Origin: Galdieria partita | Lineage: Eukaryota > Rhodophyta > Bangiophyceae > Galdieriales > Galdieriaceae | DNA: 64,000 bases | Assembly: GCA_025991245.1 (NCBI GenBank) | Contig: BQMJ01000019.1 | Location: 202,877 to 266,876, forward strand | Reading direction: 5' to 3' | Part shown: positions 46,727 through 57,200 of the stretch, piece after piece | Numbering within the stretch: the stretch's first letter is position 1 | How the letters are laid out: every line of letters starts with the position of its first letter | Position numbers and translations under genes: made by a program | The notes under the pieces: model-generated | Databases searched by the model: none | Told to the model about the DNA's origin: nothing | The model's input: the letters and a program-made list of their open reading frames with translations, nothing else

Positions 46727-47203
46727 CTATTGAGAGTCTATTTTCCAAGTGGAGTGGTTAGAGTGGCTCGTGGCTTCCGTACGAAACATTTTGATCAGTC
46801 CATTTCGCATGTACATAGAATAATTCAGAGAGGGATCCTCATGATGCAGAATAAACCATAAACTACGAGTGTACTTGACGGATAAGTCTACTATAGTTTC
46901 GAAGTCTTCTCGAGTCATGTAGTTGAATATGAAAAGTGCTATGATATTCCCTAGGTAGTCTATTTTGAACAATCCTTCCTCTTTCGGAAAGAAAAAGTAT
47001 AATATCTCGCTATAATAGATCTCATTTTTCTCCCAAACATCGTATTCTGGTATTTCAAAATCACTTTCGGCACTCCTAGATATAGCTAACAGCTCCTCTG
47101 GTTGAAACTTTTGTGAACTGGTTATTTCCAACAGATAGAGTCCAATCATATTGAATTGAATAATTTTGTTCTGTACATCGAACAACTCGCAACAACAATT
47201 CAT
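46727..47203 (-). CDS. Unknown protein of the virus-like element
   Basis: 158 residues from the ATG at 47203, divergent from the recombinase gene with 68 bases between the starts. Hydrophobic/aromatic-rich with an acidic middle (SAESDFEIPEYDVWEKNEIYY); no membrane helix is certain and no domain is recognised. Downstream, frames at 46566-46748 and 46420-46632 in other phases look like a continuation disrupted by frameshifts (the latter with W-rich KRLYWVKDSN ... WSLWEDWF). The gene may therefore originally have reached about 46420. Confidence 0.45.
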   Translation of the reverse strand: MNCCCELFDVQNKIIQFNMIGLYLLEITSSQKFQPEELLAISRSAESDFEIPEYDVWEKNEIYYSEILYFFFPKEEGLFKIDYLGNIIALFIFNYMTREDFETIVDLSVKYTRSLWFILHHEDPSLNYSMYMRNGLIKMFRTEATSHSNHSTWKIDSQ

Positions 47204-47271
47204 GGTGATGTGAGAGATGGAGAGAGAGAGAGAAGGTTGGCCCGTTATCAAAGAAATGGGAGCTCATCGCG

Positions 47272-48570
47272 ATGAGTCATCTAGATGGGACTTGTATTCT
47301 TGTTCCCTCATCGCAATTGGGGAAAGAGGAGAGGGGGATGGAGGAGCTGTTTCTACATAATAAGGCTTCTTCAAGGAAAAGAAAGATAGAACAGCTGAAA
47401 CTCTGCTTTAGAGATGGAGAGCTGAAGGAAGATAGTGTACTAACCCCCTCTGTTATTAATAGGTACCTGAGAAAAAAGATTCTAGAAGACGGAATCACCT
47501 ACAACACAGCCAAGTTTTCGTTGAGCGTTTTGAGAGACTATTGGTGCCAAAAAACGGGCGAAAAGTTTCCTAGCAACGACTTTAGAGAGTCCCTCGATCT
47601 AGCTAAGAATAGAGCAGCGGAGTTGGAACTGGAAAAGAAGAAAAAAGATGACACCGAATGGGGTGGAGGGAGAGGGGTAGTGAAGAAACTTGCTTACACA
47701 ATGGAAGATATAAAGATACTATCGAAAAATTTGGTAAAGAAGTATCCTTTCGATAGGAGCTGTTTGTTGCTGAGGTGTTTCACTAGTTCAAGCATGAGCA
47801 CTCTCCAACCTCTCACTTTTGTGGATTTGGGAATAAGTCGAATTCAAGACGTGTGTTGTTCTTCTGCCACGACTACTATAACATGTATTTCATTGCTGTC
47901 GAAATTTAGTAAGTGTAATTCCCACGAAAGAAAAGATTCTATCTACTTTGCGAGAAACAGAGACTACGAAGTGTGTCCAGTTACTGCAATGGCTGTAGAA
48001 TTTATAGAGAGATTTCGATACAAGAAACCTGTGAATAGTGACAGCTTGGTTTCCGTCAACTATCATACTCACAAAGATCTCCTGAATAGGAAGCACAAAG
48101 AATATTCTATTGAAATAGACAACCTTATTCATGCAGCGAGGCATTTTGCCGCCAATACTATGGTATCTTATGGAGTACCGGTCGATGAATCTAGAATACA
48201 ACAATTATGGAAGTCACATAAAAATGTGTTTTCGACTCATTACGTTACAACAGCACCAACGAGTGCTATCAAATCGTTGGCTGGATTCAGAAGAGAAGAA
48301 CCTTATGTGATCGATAGAGATCGTTTAGAACCATCTTTAGAATTGAAAAGGAAATTTTGTTTTCAATGGTTGGAACAGCATGACCAGGTATTCAACTTTT
48401 TATCCAAGTCTTTTCTCCAAGACGCTGTTTTCTTCTCCGAATTACAAACTGAAGAAATGAAGAGAGACAAGGATTTTATTTCGTTTTCTCACAATTTGAG
48501 AACAGCAATGAAGAACCATCGACGAATCGACCGAAGAGTACATCCAAAGAGAAATGGAGAGAAGACTTGA
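47272..48570 (+). CDS. Crypton-type tyrosine recombinase
   Basis: 432 residues, intron-less, ATG at 47272. The N-terminal half is helical and basic, as expected for the DNA-binding core-binding domain. The C-terminal catalytic part shows HAARHFAANTMVSYGVP (the H-x-x-R box), then QQLWKSHKNVFSTHYV, which holds the second His/Lys position and the likely nucleophile Tyr. The following segment ends KSLAGF, a feature I associate with Crypton and Ndc10-like recombinases. The box I arginine expected in a T-G-x-R-x-x-E-L context is not there: the aligned segment is CFTSSSMSTLQPLTFVDL, so a serine occupies it. The enzyme may be inactive or use another arginine. It would insert or excise the element through a circular DNA intermediate. 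Confidence 0.65.
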   Translation: MSHLDGTCILVPSSQLGKEERGMEELFLHNKASSRKRKIEQLKLCFRDGELKEDSVLTPSVINRYLRKKILEDGITYNTAKFSLSVLRDYWCQKTGEKFPSNDFRESLDLAKNRAAELELEKKKKDDTEWGGGRGVVKKLAYTMEDIKILSKNLVKKYPFDRSCLLLRCFTSSSMSTLQPLTFVDLGISRIQDVCCSSATTTITCISLLSKFSKCNSHERKDSIYFARNRDYEVCPVTAMAVEFIERFRYKKPVNSDSLVSVNYHTHKDLLNRKHKEYSIEIDNLIHAARHFAANTMVSYGVPVDESRIQQLWKSHKNVFSTHYVTTAPTSAIKSLAGFRREEPYVIDRDRLEPSLELKRKFCFQWLEQHDQVFNFLSKSFLQDAVFFSELQTEEMKRDKDFISFSHNLRTAMKNHRRIDRRVHPKRNGEKT

Positions 48571-48943
48571 AGAAATACTTCGATCGAAAAAACGAAGAAA
48601 TGCATCTTCCCATTACAATCCTAATCTAGGAATTTATATGGATCGATCTCTGACTGGAGGAATCAAAAGCGTCATTCAAGAATATTATGTCGGGGTTAGA
48701 GAGCATGAATCCATTAGGAGTCTCAATCAAAATTATGGAACAGCATGGAGAACGAAAAATCCCAAAGAATTGTCGCTGTATTCTTACAGAAGACCTATCT
48801 ATGATTTTTTGGAAGATTTACTGACCAAAAAACACAAAGGAAGAATGGGTAATGCTATGAAAGAAGCCATGGAATTGGCGAACTTCGAAACAATCAGTTC
48901 CTTCAGAGACAAGATATTATCTGGATCCATCTCTGTCATCTAG
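48554..48943 (+). CDS. GCR1_C-like DNA-binding ORF overlapping the recombinase
   Basis: 129 residues; the ATG overlaps the recombinase's last 17 bases in the +1 frame. The core SIRSLNQNYGTAWRTKNPKELSLYSYRR followed by IYDFLEDLL matches the pattern of GCR1_C domains (S-x-x-x-L-x-x-x-Y/W-G-x-x-W-R ... R-R-x-x-I/IY). Fungal Cryptons carry this domain at the end of the recombinase itself. Here it is in a separate, overlapping frame, so either a frameshift split the protein or translation joins them. Its stop codon overlaps the 3' end of the minus-strand fibre-like gene. Confidence 0.6.
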   Translation: MERRLEEILRSKKRRNASSHYNPNLGIYMDRSLTGGIKSVIQEYYVGVREHESIRSLNQNYGTAWRTKNPKELSLYSYRRPIYDFLEDLLTKKHKGRMGNAMKEAMELANFETISSFRDKILSGSISVI

Positions 48944-49598
48944 TAATAACAATCTGTTTAGCGTTTAGTTTTCCTTTAATTTTGATATTTCCTAAAGAAT
49001 CGATGGTGACATTGTTGATAGTGAAGGAGCCATCCGAATTGGATTGCAATAAATAATTGTTCGTACTAGAAACAGTTGCTGTGAACAGCATCGATGAAGG
49101 GAAGTTGAAATTTCCTTGTAAAGTTCCAAATATGCTGTTGGAATTCAAATCCACGATTGAAGATTGGCTGATGCAGATTGGACGTTTGAATTGGTTTGTA
49201 TTCCTCCCTTTATCTTGTAGTCGCTCATTTTTTTATCTAAAGAATTCTGGAGTGATTTGTAGTAGTATGGAATCTGCTGTTTCCGAAACGGCTTTGTACG
49301 TCGTATCGCTGTTCTTTCCAGAATCTATGTTGCCGAAAGACATTTCTCGGTAGAGTAGATAGTCTTGCATGTAGGCTTCACTAGGCGGAGAGGCGTCACT
49401 TCTTAAGTTACTCCTCAACGATGAGTTACGATTTACCAAAGCAGCTGACGGCAAATAAAGTTTGCTAACCGATTTTTGGATAGAATCAATTTGAGAAATT
49501 TCAGAGTAGGAATAGGATAAATTCAGTGATGAATACACTAGAGCAATTATGCTTAGTACAAAAGCGACTACTTGAGCAATTACAGTAAAAGCCACCAT
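48936..49598 (-). pseudogene. Fibre-like structural gene with N-terminal membrane anchor, disrupted
   Basis: Starts with ATG at 49598 and a strong hydrophobic segment (residues 3-24, VIAQVVAFVLSIIALVYSSL), then a polar stalk. In the first frame a TAA occurs at about 49233; past it, the same frame ends in a beta-repetitive section with SDGSFTINNVTIDSLGNIKI and KGKLNAKQIVITR, which is typical of phage or viral fibre ends. The stretch around 49160-49240 reads more sensibly in another frame, so two compensating frameshifts are more likely than a single stop. The likely original product was a membrane-anchored fibre or spike of about 220 residues. Confidence 0.5.
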
Positions 49599-49617
49599 TC
49601 TCTTTTTTAATCACGTT

Positions 49618-51050
49618 TCAATATCCTATGGTGAAAGAAGGCATATTAGGAACATAGTAGGCATAGTGATAGGAGTATCCAGATCCTGAGAATCCGATGT
49701 ATACGGGACCTTGGTTGGTTGGAAAAGTGTTGTTGTCTATGCTATAGCTAGTTCCATATGTCCAAGTGATGTTTGTCTGTGTAGCAGACAGTCCTTGTGT
49801 ACAGTTCCCATTGCCTATTTCTATGTAGAAAGTTGATTGACTCTTCAGTTGAAAATCTGAGTTTTCTCTGTAGTACTGATAGTATGAACTGTACACGATG
49901 TAGCCGGTGGGAACATTCCAATTGTGATCATAGGAAATCAAGTTGTTGTATGTGGTGCCAAAAACTCCTACTTGTCCATTCTGTCCTAGACCGGAAGGGA
50001 CCAAAGCATAAGCATAGAAAGTTCCGCCAAATGTATCGATTTGATCATTCGATTGGAAAAGTTCTGAACCGCTGGAGGTTCCACTCATCATTCCTTCGCT
50101 TCCCATTTCACAGCTTCCTGAATAGGTGGCATTGTCGGTATGAGTTCGGGTCATCCAATTGTAATAGAAAGGAAGTACTAAGTTTCTGTTATCGAAGCCA
50201 GTAGGAGAACCTACCACGATAGAATCGAAAGTGTTGACGCAGATGACGAGATAGAAACCACAGCTATCAACGATGTCAGAAGGTGAAGCAAATTCAAATT
50301 CCAAATCACCAGTAACATAGATAGAAACTACTATGTTTTTGGTAGAATTGTATAGCAAGTAATCCTGTAATCCAGATTTATGTCCCAATATCTGATTAGA
50401 ATCCAATTGAACTTTCAAATAGGATCCTTGAGCAATGGAACTCGAAGTGAATGGGGTGAATTTATTGGCATAGATCTCGTTGTATAGTTGAATGATTTTC
50501 AAGTCGTTGGTTTTTCGAACAGCTCATATCCAAGCATATTCGTTTTCTCCTGCTTCTACATACATTACTTGTCTGCCAAATAGAGGCCACGAAATGATTT
50601 CTACAGCTTCATCCAAATAATTGGCATTGGAAGCTCCTACTGAATAAAGATCTCCTTGGCTTACAGAAACGTGATTGCTGAACTTGCTCTCAAACACAAA
50701 GCCATAGAAATTGTTGCTGTTGCTCATAGTTGGGGAAACAGCTAACAAAATGGATGAGACAGAAGTATTGGCTATAGCAGCCAGTGCTGCACCTATCTTA
50801 TAACTGTCGGAGAATGGAACTGAACCAAAAGGGAAGCTGTTGCTGGAGGAGTATTGTGTGCTCCCCACATAGTAGGGAAAAGTGTACACTCCACCATCAA
50901 AGTAGCCTCTCCCCAAAAAAGGATTGATTCCTGCAGAAAATCCGAATGCATTACTGACAGATGGTGGTTCGAATTGAAGTTGAATTACTTCACTGGATAA
51001 AGGACCTATTTCAAAAGGAAGATTGACGTACCATTCTCCAGTTGCGGAAG
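49618..51050 (-). pseudogene. Beta-rich structural-type gene B, interrupted by in-frame TGA
   Basis: Long minus frame covering about 470 codons from about 51050 to the stop at 49618. It is broken by one TGA at 50524 and lacks an ATG directly after it. The sequence is rich in S, T, N, Y and G, with few charged residues and no signal or membrane segment. A segment GFDNRNLVLPFYYNW (near 50170-50210) pairs with GYDNSSQIFPLYWNF of the next gene upstream, so genes A and B look paralogous. The upstream part begins around GEWYVNLPFEIG after a frame break. Such composition suits an extracellular or virion surface protein stable at low pH. No specific family was proven. Confidence 0.5.
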
Positions 51051-51062
51051 CTTACCATGAAG

Positions 51063-52823
51063 CTAGATATCCCAAATTGGGGGAAATGAAATGGGCTGCT
51101 GGTTGGACTCCGCTACTTCATAATCGATTTTCAATAGGACATTGGATGAAGTGGTAGTTGACTTGAAGCTGTTCCATATCAAATAACTGACTTCGGAAGG
51201 CTGATCCAAATAGATGTCGTAACTATAGAATCCTAAAGGAAAACTGAATTGAGATATGGCATTGAGTACTAATTGATCGTCTAAATAGAGATTGATATAG
51301 GGAGTTTGTACAGCAATGGTAGTGATGCTATAGTTCAAAGAAGATGGATTCATCGATCTTATGCGAGTCCAATATAAGTATTGATCTGATGTGGATCCAC
51401 CTGATGAACTTCCAATGTATACGGATTGAGCAGACACCGTCAAACTTCCTGACTAACTCATTGCTGTAGTGAGAGAAGAAAGAGAAGGAGGAATGATGTG
51501 CATCAAAAAGGGAGTACTGGTAGTTATGGTAGTGTTGGCTATACTCGCTGTGATTCCAACAGCTTGATCTATCAATACTTGGGAATAGCCAAGTGGAAGT
51601 CAGTGGAAGGCATATAGATGGTAGAAGAAGTGCTGGAAAGTAGAGTTTGGTCATATACTGTTTCCAAAGATCCTAGTGAATAGAATTCATAGACTACGTA
51701 GTAACCATCGCTGTTTTTAGGATTATCACTTCCTCCTCCTGATGCACTATTGGGATCGCAATAAAATCCTATTCCCATGCAATCGGCAATAGAATCTCCT
51801 GTTTCTCCTTCATAGAACCAACTAAATTCTGCGAATAGAGGAACGTCTAGAGGTAGGGGTATTTGATTGGGACCATACAAGGCCGCTCCATTTCCGGCAT
51901 ATCCTGCAGTATTCATTTGATATCCTTGAGAAATGCTGTTCGCAGTATTTATTCCTATGAATGTAGGAGAGAAGGTTCCACCAGTTTGTAGTGTAGTGAG
52001 ACTAGAAGGATACAATTGTTCTCGAAGAAAATTCCAATAGAGAGGAAATATTTGAGAGCTGTTATCGTATCCTGGTAGAATATCAGGAGAACATCCAGTA
52101 GATATGCCATTATAATTGTTGGTTCTTTCATCAGTCAAATTCAAATTGATGATGGTTGTGGAATCAGGGATTCCGATAGCCAACCGTACCCATACATACA
52201 GCGTGGGGCTTTCGAAATATTCTACAAAAAATGGAATGGTATCCTCATATTCTCCAGTGGAAGTGAATAGAATATTTTCAAAGTTGGAGGATAAGTATCC
52301 AATGATGTCAGAAGTATCGATTTCTAGACGATATTGCATGGTATAAGAGACAGCTGTCAAAGAACTGATATTTACTTCTAATACTGGTCTAGAAACTTGA
52401 AGTTTGAATCCATGTTCTTCTCCTGGATTGAAAACCCAGGATTGAAATGGTACTACAGTATTGGAAGTTCCGCCCCATCCAATGACTTGAAAATAGTCTA
52501 TGGGAACAGCTACTGTGAAGGAAGCATCGAGAGTAGGAGACAGCGTTCCACTCCAAAATGACGAAGAAAAGGGAGGAATATAATTGGCTGAGGAAAGAGG
52601 AATTTCGATAGTTCCGTCGAATAATTGCGCTTTCTGCAGTGAAAGAGACAGTTTCCAAAGCAGTGTAACTACGGAAGGAAACTTGAGAAGATGATTGTAT
52701 TTGTCCTGATAATCCTCCCTGAGTTAGAGATATGAGATTGCTGTCTTTCAACAGAGTGGATAAATCCAATGCATTGGAACTCAAATTACTCGAAGCCAAT
52801 CCGTAATTGATAGAGGAATTCAT
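51063..52823 (-). pseudogene. Beta-rich structural-type gene A with ConA-like pattern, frameshifted
   Basis: Starts with an ATG at 52823 and extends to a stop at 51063, about 585 codons if all frames are linked. Frame changes are needed near 52640 and near 51600, and an in-frame TAG lies at about 51465. The middle contains GYDNSSQIFPLYWNF and later CMGIGFYCDPN ... DGYYVVYEFY, followed past the breaks by YIGSSSGGSTSDQYLYWTRI. That succession (aromatic strand, F-G-I/M-G-F strand, G-Y-Y-V-V-x-E/D-F strand, closing Y-L-Y-W-x-R-I/V strand) is like the lectin/concanavalin-type beta sandwich seen in surface proteins of archaea. The gene is 17 bases from the divergent plus-strand membrane ORF. Confidence 0.55.
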
Positions 52824-52840
52824 CTCGTTCTTTTAATTTT

Positions 52841-53230
52841 ATGAAAATGAACACTCAGATCATTATTTCCATTTCTTTGATAGTTATAGTGATTATTACT
52901 GTAGTTGTCAGCATCATTGCCAATATGAAATTGAACAGCAATCGGAAAAATTTGAATGAGGTGGAGAACAAGTTGAAAGACTATGAGAGTCCGGTTGTTT
53001 ACTACAACTACTATGGAGACGTTCAAACAAACAGTCCCAACAGCGTCGATATAGAAAAGGGTACCTATCTCATTTGTGTCAATCCAAGGAACCTACATCG
53101 TGTTTGATGACAACACCAAAGCAATCGATGTGGACTCTCAAAAGTCCGATATTGTGCTCCAAAAATACTCAGAAATTGATAATCCAGTGCTCATTGTTAG
53201 GATATCCGACACTTTGCTGTCTAGAATATA
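52841..53230 (+). pseudogene. Small membrane-anchored protein of the element, frameshifted
   Basis: ATG at 52841. Residues about 6-28 form a strong membrane helix (IIISISLIVIVIITVVVSII), followed by a coiled-coil-like NRKNLNEVENKLKDYE and a beta-like region with YYNYYGDVQTN. The starting frame ends at 53107, but a shift near 53080 continues through a well-formed stretch with YIVFDDNTKAIDVDSQKS to the stop at 53230. The layout, an N-terminal anchor with an external domain, suits a minor virion membrane protein. Confidence 0.5.
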
Positions 53231-53247
53231 ATAGTAAAAAATACCAT

Positions 53248-53415
53248 CATGGAGAATAAGACCATATCAAAATTGATTAAACTCCAGGATCGTTGGATAA
53301 CTTTTCGAGTAGGAGTTATATAGAAAGTGTCAATTGGAACAAAATTCCTTGTGGAACTTGTGGTAAATTCAATTCCGAGAAGTACATCGTCAAGAATGAT
53401 GAGCTTCATGTATAG
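53248..53415 (+). pseudogene. Short decayed ORF with CxxC motif
   Basis: ATG at 53248. The first frame closes after about 24 codons; a neighbouring frame continues through a section with IPCGTCGKFNSEKY and ends at 53415. The CxxC could be metal-binding. Too short and broken for assignment. Confidence 0.3.
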
Positions 53416-53432
53416 AAAAAAAATAAGAGGAT

Positions 53433-53676
53433 ATGCAAAGCGAATATTTTCAAGGTGCGATATATATTGGAAAATGCAGAAGAAAAAGATAAGAAAAATT
53501 GGATAACAGCTTCCAAGATAGAATTAGCCAATGGAATTGTAGTGACGCTGTTTTCCATTTTGGTGTTCGTAGTGTCCATCTTGGGTCTCAAAAATCCTTT
53601 CGATTTCCGTGTATTGGCAGGTTCCGACACGCTGTTCGGTATTGCTTTGATTATTATAGCATTTATTGCTCCCTAG
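53433..53676 (+). CDS. Two-helix membrane protein of the element
   Basis: The coding-like frame from about 53455 to 53676 has a charged start (ENAEEKDKKNW) and then two clear membrane helices, GIVVTLFSILVFVVSILGL and TLFGIALIIIAFIAP. The ATG that fits best (53433) lies in another frame and would require a shift after about eight codons; otherwise the start is a non-ATG codon. Small two-helix membrane proteins are common in viruses with internal membranes. Function unknown. Confidence 0.45.
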
Positions 53677-53697
53677 TTAAAAAAAAGAAGAAAAGAA

Positions 53698-53910
53698 ATG
53701 CTGAAGGAACGAGTTATCCTATTTCTATCCGTTACCTTGAGCGGTGTAGTTGAAGCTTTTCTTTCTTTGTTTCGTCCATGGAGTTCTATGGAGTTTCAAG
53801 TACTAACAGCGAGATTTGCCGGGTTAATCAAAAGACAAATCGACGAGTACATAATAGCGGTGACCGGTATGGGCAAGGGATCCATTTATCAATTGTCGCC
53901 ATGTTCGTAA
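53698..53910 (+). CDS. Small hydrophobic protein of the element
   Basis: 70 residues, ATG at 53698, 21 bases after the preceding stop. The N-terminal half is hydrophobic (ERVILFLSVTLSGVVEAFLSLF), consistent with a signal anchor; the rest has KRQIDEYIIAVTGMGKGS. No family recognised. Confidence 0.4.
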   Translation: MLKERVILFLSVTLSGVVEAFLSLFRPWSSMEFQVLTARFAGLIKRQIDEYIIAVTGMGKGSIYQLSPCS

Positions 53911-53925
53911 ATTGGACCAAAATTC

Positions 53926-54090
53926 ATGCAAGAATTGACCTACGACATCGATTCGAAGGGATTTTTGAGATGTTGGCGAGTAGGAGGTCAAAGCTTCACA
54001 TGGGGTTCGCAACTCCCCACTCACTTTCCTCTATTGCATTTTGGCTTTCATTGGCTGTGTTTTGTTCTACGTAGCCAATTCTCGACAAAA
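53926..54090 (+). pseudogene. Terminal short membrane ORF, disrupted
   Basis: ATG at 53926 begins MQELTYDIDSKGFLR. The hydrophobic stretch that follows is best formed in another frame (CILAFIGCVLFYVANS, ending at 54090). This suggests one more small anchored protein with a frameshift. Gene-like sequence ends here. Confidence 0.35.
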
Positions 54091-54210
54091 TTGAAAAATT
54101 TTTTGGAAATCTTTTTAAAGCAGATATTTGTGGAAAAAAGTTGTAGAAATTGGTTTGTATATACTAATTTGTGTTTTCTTGTTTCATATGAACTTTTTCA
54201 CGATTAGCCA

Positions 54211-57200
54211 AGAGTAAGCTCCAATTGTCTAAAAAAATGGCTAGAGTGCTATTTATTTGTAAATATAGAAATAACTAGTGGTGGGTCGGAATCAACAGAA
54301 ATGGAGGAGTAAAAGAATCGAACTTACCAAGCTCTTCTTTCATACTCCATTGTCCTCTGGAAAAGTTGAGGAAAGACCAACGATTGATTCAAAATCTCTA
54401 TGGTGCATTTTTGCATACATGACATAGTTTGAAATTCTTGAGCCAGTTTGCAAGTACACTAGAATATTTACAAGTAGAGCTTCTCCTGCAGTGTCTCAAA
54501 TACCACAGTATTTCAAGTTGAGCCGTTAACAAAGACTGCTAGTCTCAATCTTGTTCTTGCTTCCTATTGAAACGTAGAAATGAATATGTACCTCAGTAGA
54601 AGGCATTCATTTAATTTCTATTCGCCAAGTACCGATTTAAACGCTAGATAAGTATGAAAAGCAAAACGCATTGAAATTTCTTATGGTAATCATGGAAGAA
54701 ATAGAGTTTCGATTGGAGGACTTTCCAAACAACGAGTTTCAAATAGAAAATTCTAGAGAAAAGAGCTAGGAAGAAACCAAAATATTATGCAATGCATAGT
54801 AAAAAACTAAAAAATTATTTAAAGATAAGAAAACAAAGAAGAAAAACTGATTGCAGAGAAAAAGAGTGAAAGTACCACATGACCGATAAAATAGAATGCT
54901 ACTCAGTGATATGATCTTCTAATAGTTATCGCGCAAAGTATAGACCAGGTAGACATAAAGCAACAAGAAAAAGGAAGAACAGCAGACATGATGGAATATT
55001 AATGTTTTCATTGTTAACTGTTTCTTTCAATGAAGGCATTTTTTATGGCATAAGTATGGTATGGCTTACTTTTGGTTTAATATGTATACCATCAGCAAAG
55101 TAGCATTATAGTATACAAACATACTCACAGAATGAAATAAGGAGTATACAATGATCATAAGAAAGTAAAACCCTGTTTTGCCAAATTACTAAGTGATAGA
55201 TAGGACAACATAAGGAAAACATAGGGTGAAACAAGGTTGTACTTTTCAAACCACTGTCAGCGAATCGAGAAAGAATCTGACACAGTAGATGGTAAATAGT
55301 ACTGTTGCAAAAAACGGAAAGCGGAGCCAACTTAGTTTTGCAAGATTTCAAGTAAATAATGAATTACGTTAGCCCCAAACCAGTGAAAACATTTCCCCAA
55401 AACAAGTACTAGAGAAAATTCATGGTCAGTCAAAAGCGGTACAAGTGCACGAGTATGTTAGGGGATGAAGAATTCATAGGCGAAATTGAATTGACACGAA
55501 TGGATCAACAAACAAAACAAACCTTAAACACTATCCAATATGAAAGCAACAAGGTTGTATCAAAATATGTGAATCATTAAATAATTCTTTGCAGTATAGC
55601 ATTTGTTTCACGAGAACATAATTCATTGAAGGAAAGCGCATGACGTATGTCAGAGAACACTAGACAATTCTATTTTTATTAGAACTTTGTAACGTTTCTT
55701 TCTTTCGTACTCTTATAGACTAGTAAGTGATCGTTAAAGGTATCGTTTGAAAATAACCTATAGAGAAAAGACAACAAGAGAAATAGAATCTCTAGAAAGT
55801 TGAAGAATTCTCATATACTGCTTGTCATTATTGAATAAGTATCTCTAATTTTTCTCTTGATCGGACATTAGTCGACAATGCAAAAGATAGTAAGAAGTAG
55901 TATCGAAAATGCAAGTTCAAAAAAGAACCTACCATATTCTCAGTCGTAAACAATTCAATATTTTTGTCAAATTGAAATACTCAAAAGAAATTCTATATAT
56001 TTAAGAAGGAGAGAAACAAAAACAACAGGGTGATTTCAAAGACCAAGAAAGAAAATACAACAAACTCATGGAGGAAAAGTGCTTTTGAGAGATATGTTTC
56101 TCTACAAGCTGTCATTCAAAGCATAGTCAAACTGACATAATCCAAGTTGCTATAGACCTACATTGAACTTTTGTGACGAAATTGCTAATTGTTTAATTCA
56201 TTTGAGGCCTTTTTATGAGAAGAATGTGGCTTGCTTTCTCTTCATTATATATATCAACAGTACAATTCGTGTATAATATTATGCCGATCAGCATAAAAAC
56301 GTACACAATGGATCCAGTTACCATAAGAAAGCAAAAAAATTTTTTTTACAAAAAAAGGCGTCTGGTAAAAGATACCACATAGTAACAACCAACAGTTGCA
56401 AGATTCGACTTTTCGAAGAACTGTCGCTTTTCAATATCAAAAACGACTATAGTGAAGCAAGTCATGTGATACGTTAGCTGTAAAAAGTTACCAGATTTAG
56501 ATTTCGCCATATATCAAATTCATAACCAAATTGCTCAGCTCCCCCAAAGAATCAAAAACTTCAATGAAAGTAAAACAAAGGGAACAATTGAATATCGCTT
56601 ACATAGCAATACAAATACAACTGTGGGGGTGATTCCCAAAAGATTTCAAAGGAAGAATTACTTTGTCACTCAAGGTAAATTAGCAAAATCACAAAAATCA
56701 TCAAGAATGTTGACACAATTTCAAAAGTATTTAACCGAATCTAAACCACTTAATTTTATACTCTATTGGATTCTTTTACGACGATCTAGCAAATTGCAAA
56801 AAACACATGCCTTTTAGAAAAAGGAATGAAAAGTCGTGTGTTTTCAAATAAAAAATTAAACTGTTTTTCTAAAATTATCTACGTTTCATTAGAAGAGCGA
56901 TAAAAATGTCTTCTCGATTAGAGTCTATAGAAAAAGAAAGAATTTCATAAGGTCGGCCCATGAAAAAACTAAAGAATTTCAATACATAACTTGTCTTTTA
57001 TGGTATCAGTATTCCTAGTTGTTCTTAGGGGTAGACAGTAGTTGACAATGCGAAATTTAGTAAAAAGAAAAGTAGAACAAATCTGCATATAAAAAAATCG
57101 ATGTATTCTCACCTCGAACAGTTTAGTACATAAGCTTGATTCAAACCTAGGAAAGCTTCATTACGCATTGAAGGGTTATAAAACAGAAAACACAGAAGGA

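Larger units (their letters stand above)
46420..54210. mobile_element. Decaying virus-like integrated element with Crypton-type recombinase
   Basis: An intron-less, tightly packed block inside gene-free subtelomeric DNA. It holds a tyrosine recombinase and GCR1_C-like ORF (plus strand), three beta-rich structural-type genes in one direction (minus strand, 52.8 to 48.9 kb) and small membrane-protein ORFs in the other (plus strand, 52.8 to 54.1 kb). Gene gaps are 20 bases or less in several places. Frameshifts and stops break several genes. No polymerase, packaging ATPase or double-jelly-roll capsid protein was recognised, so it is either a fragment or an unknown type. The ends are estimates from where gene-like sequence stops; no terminal repeats were found by eye. 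Confidence 0.65.
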
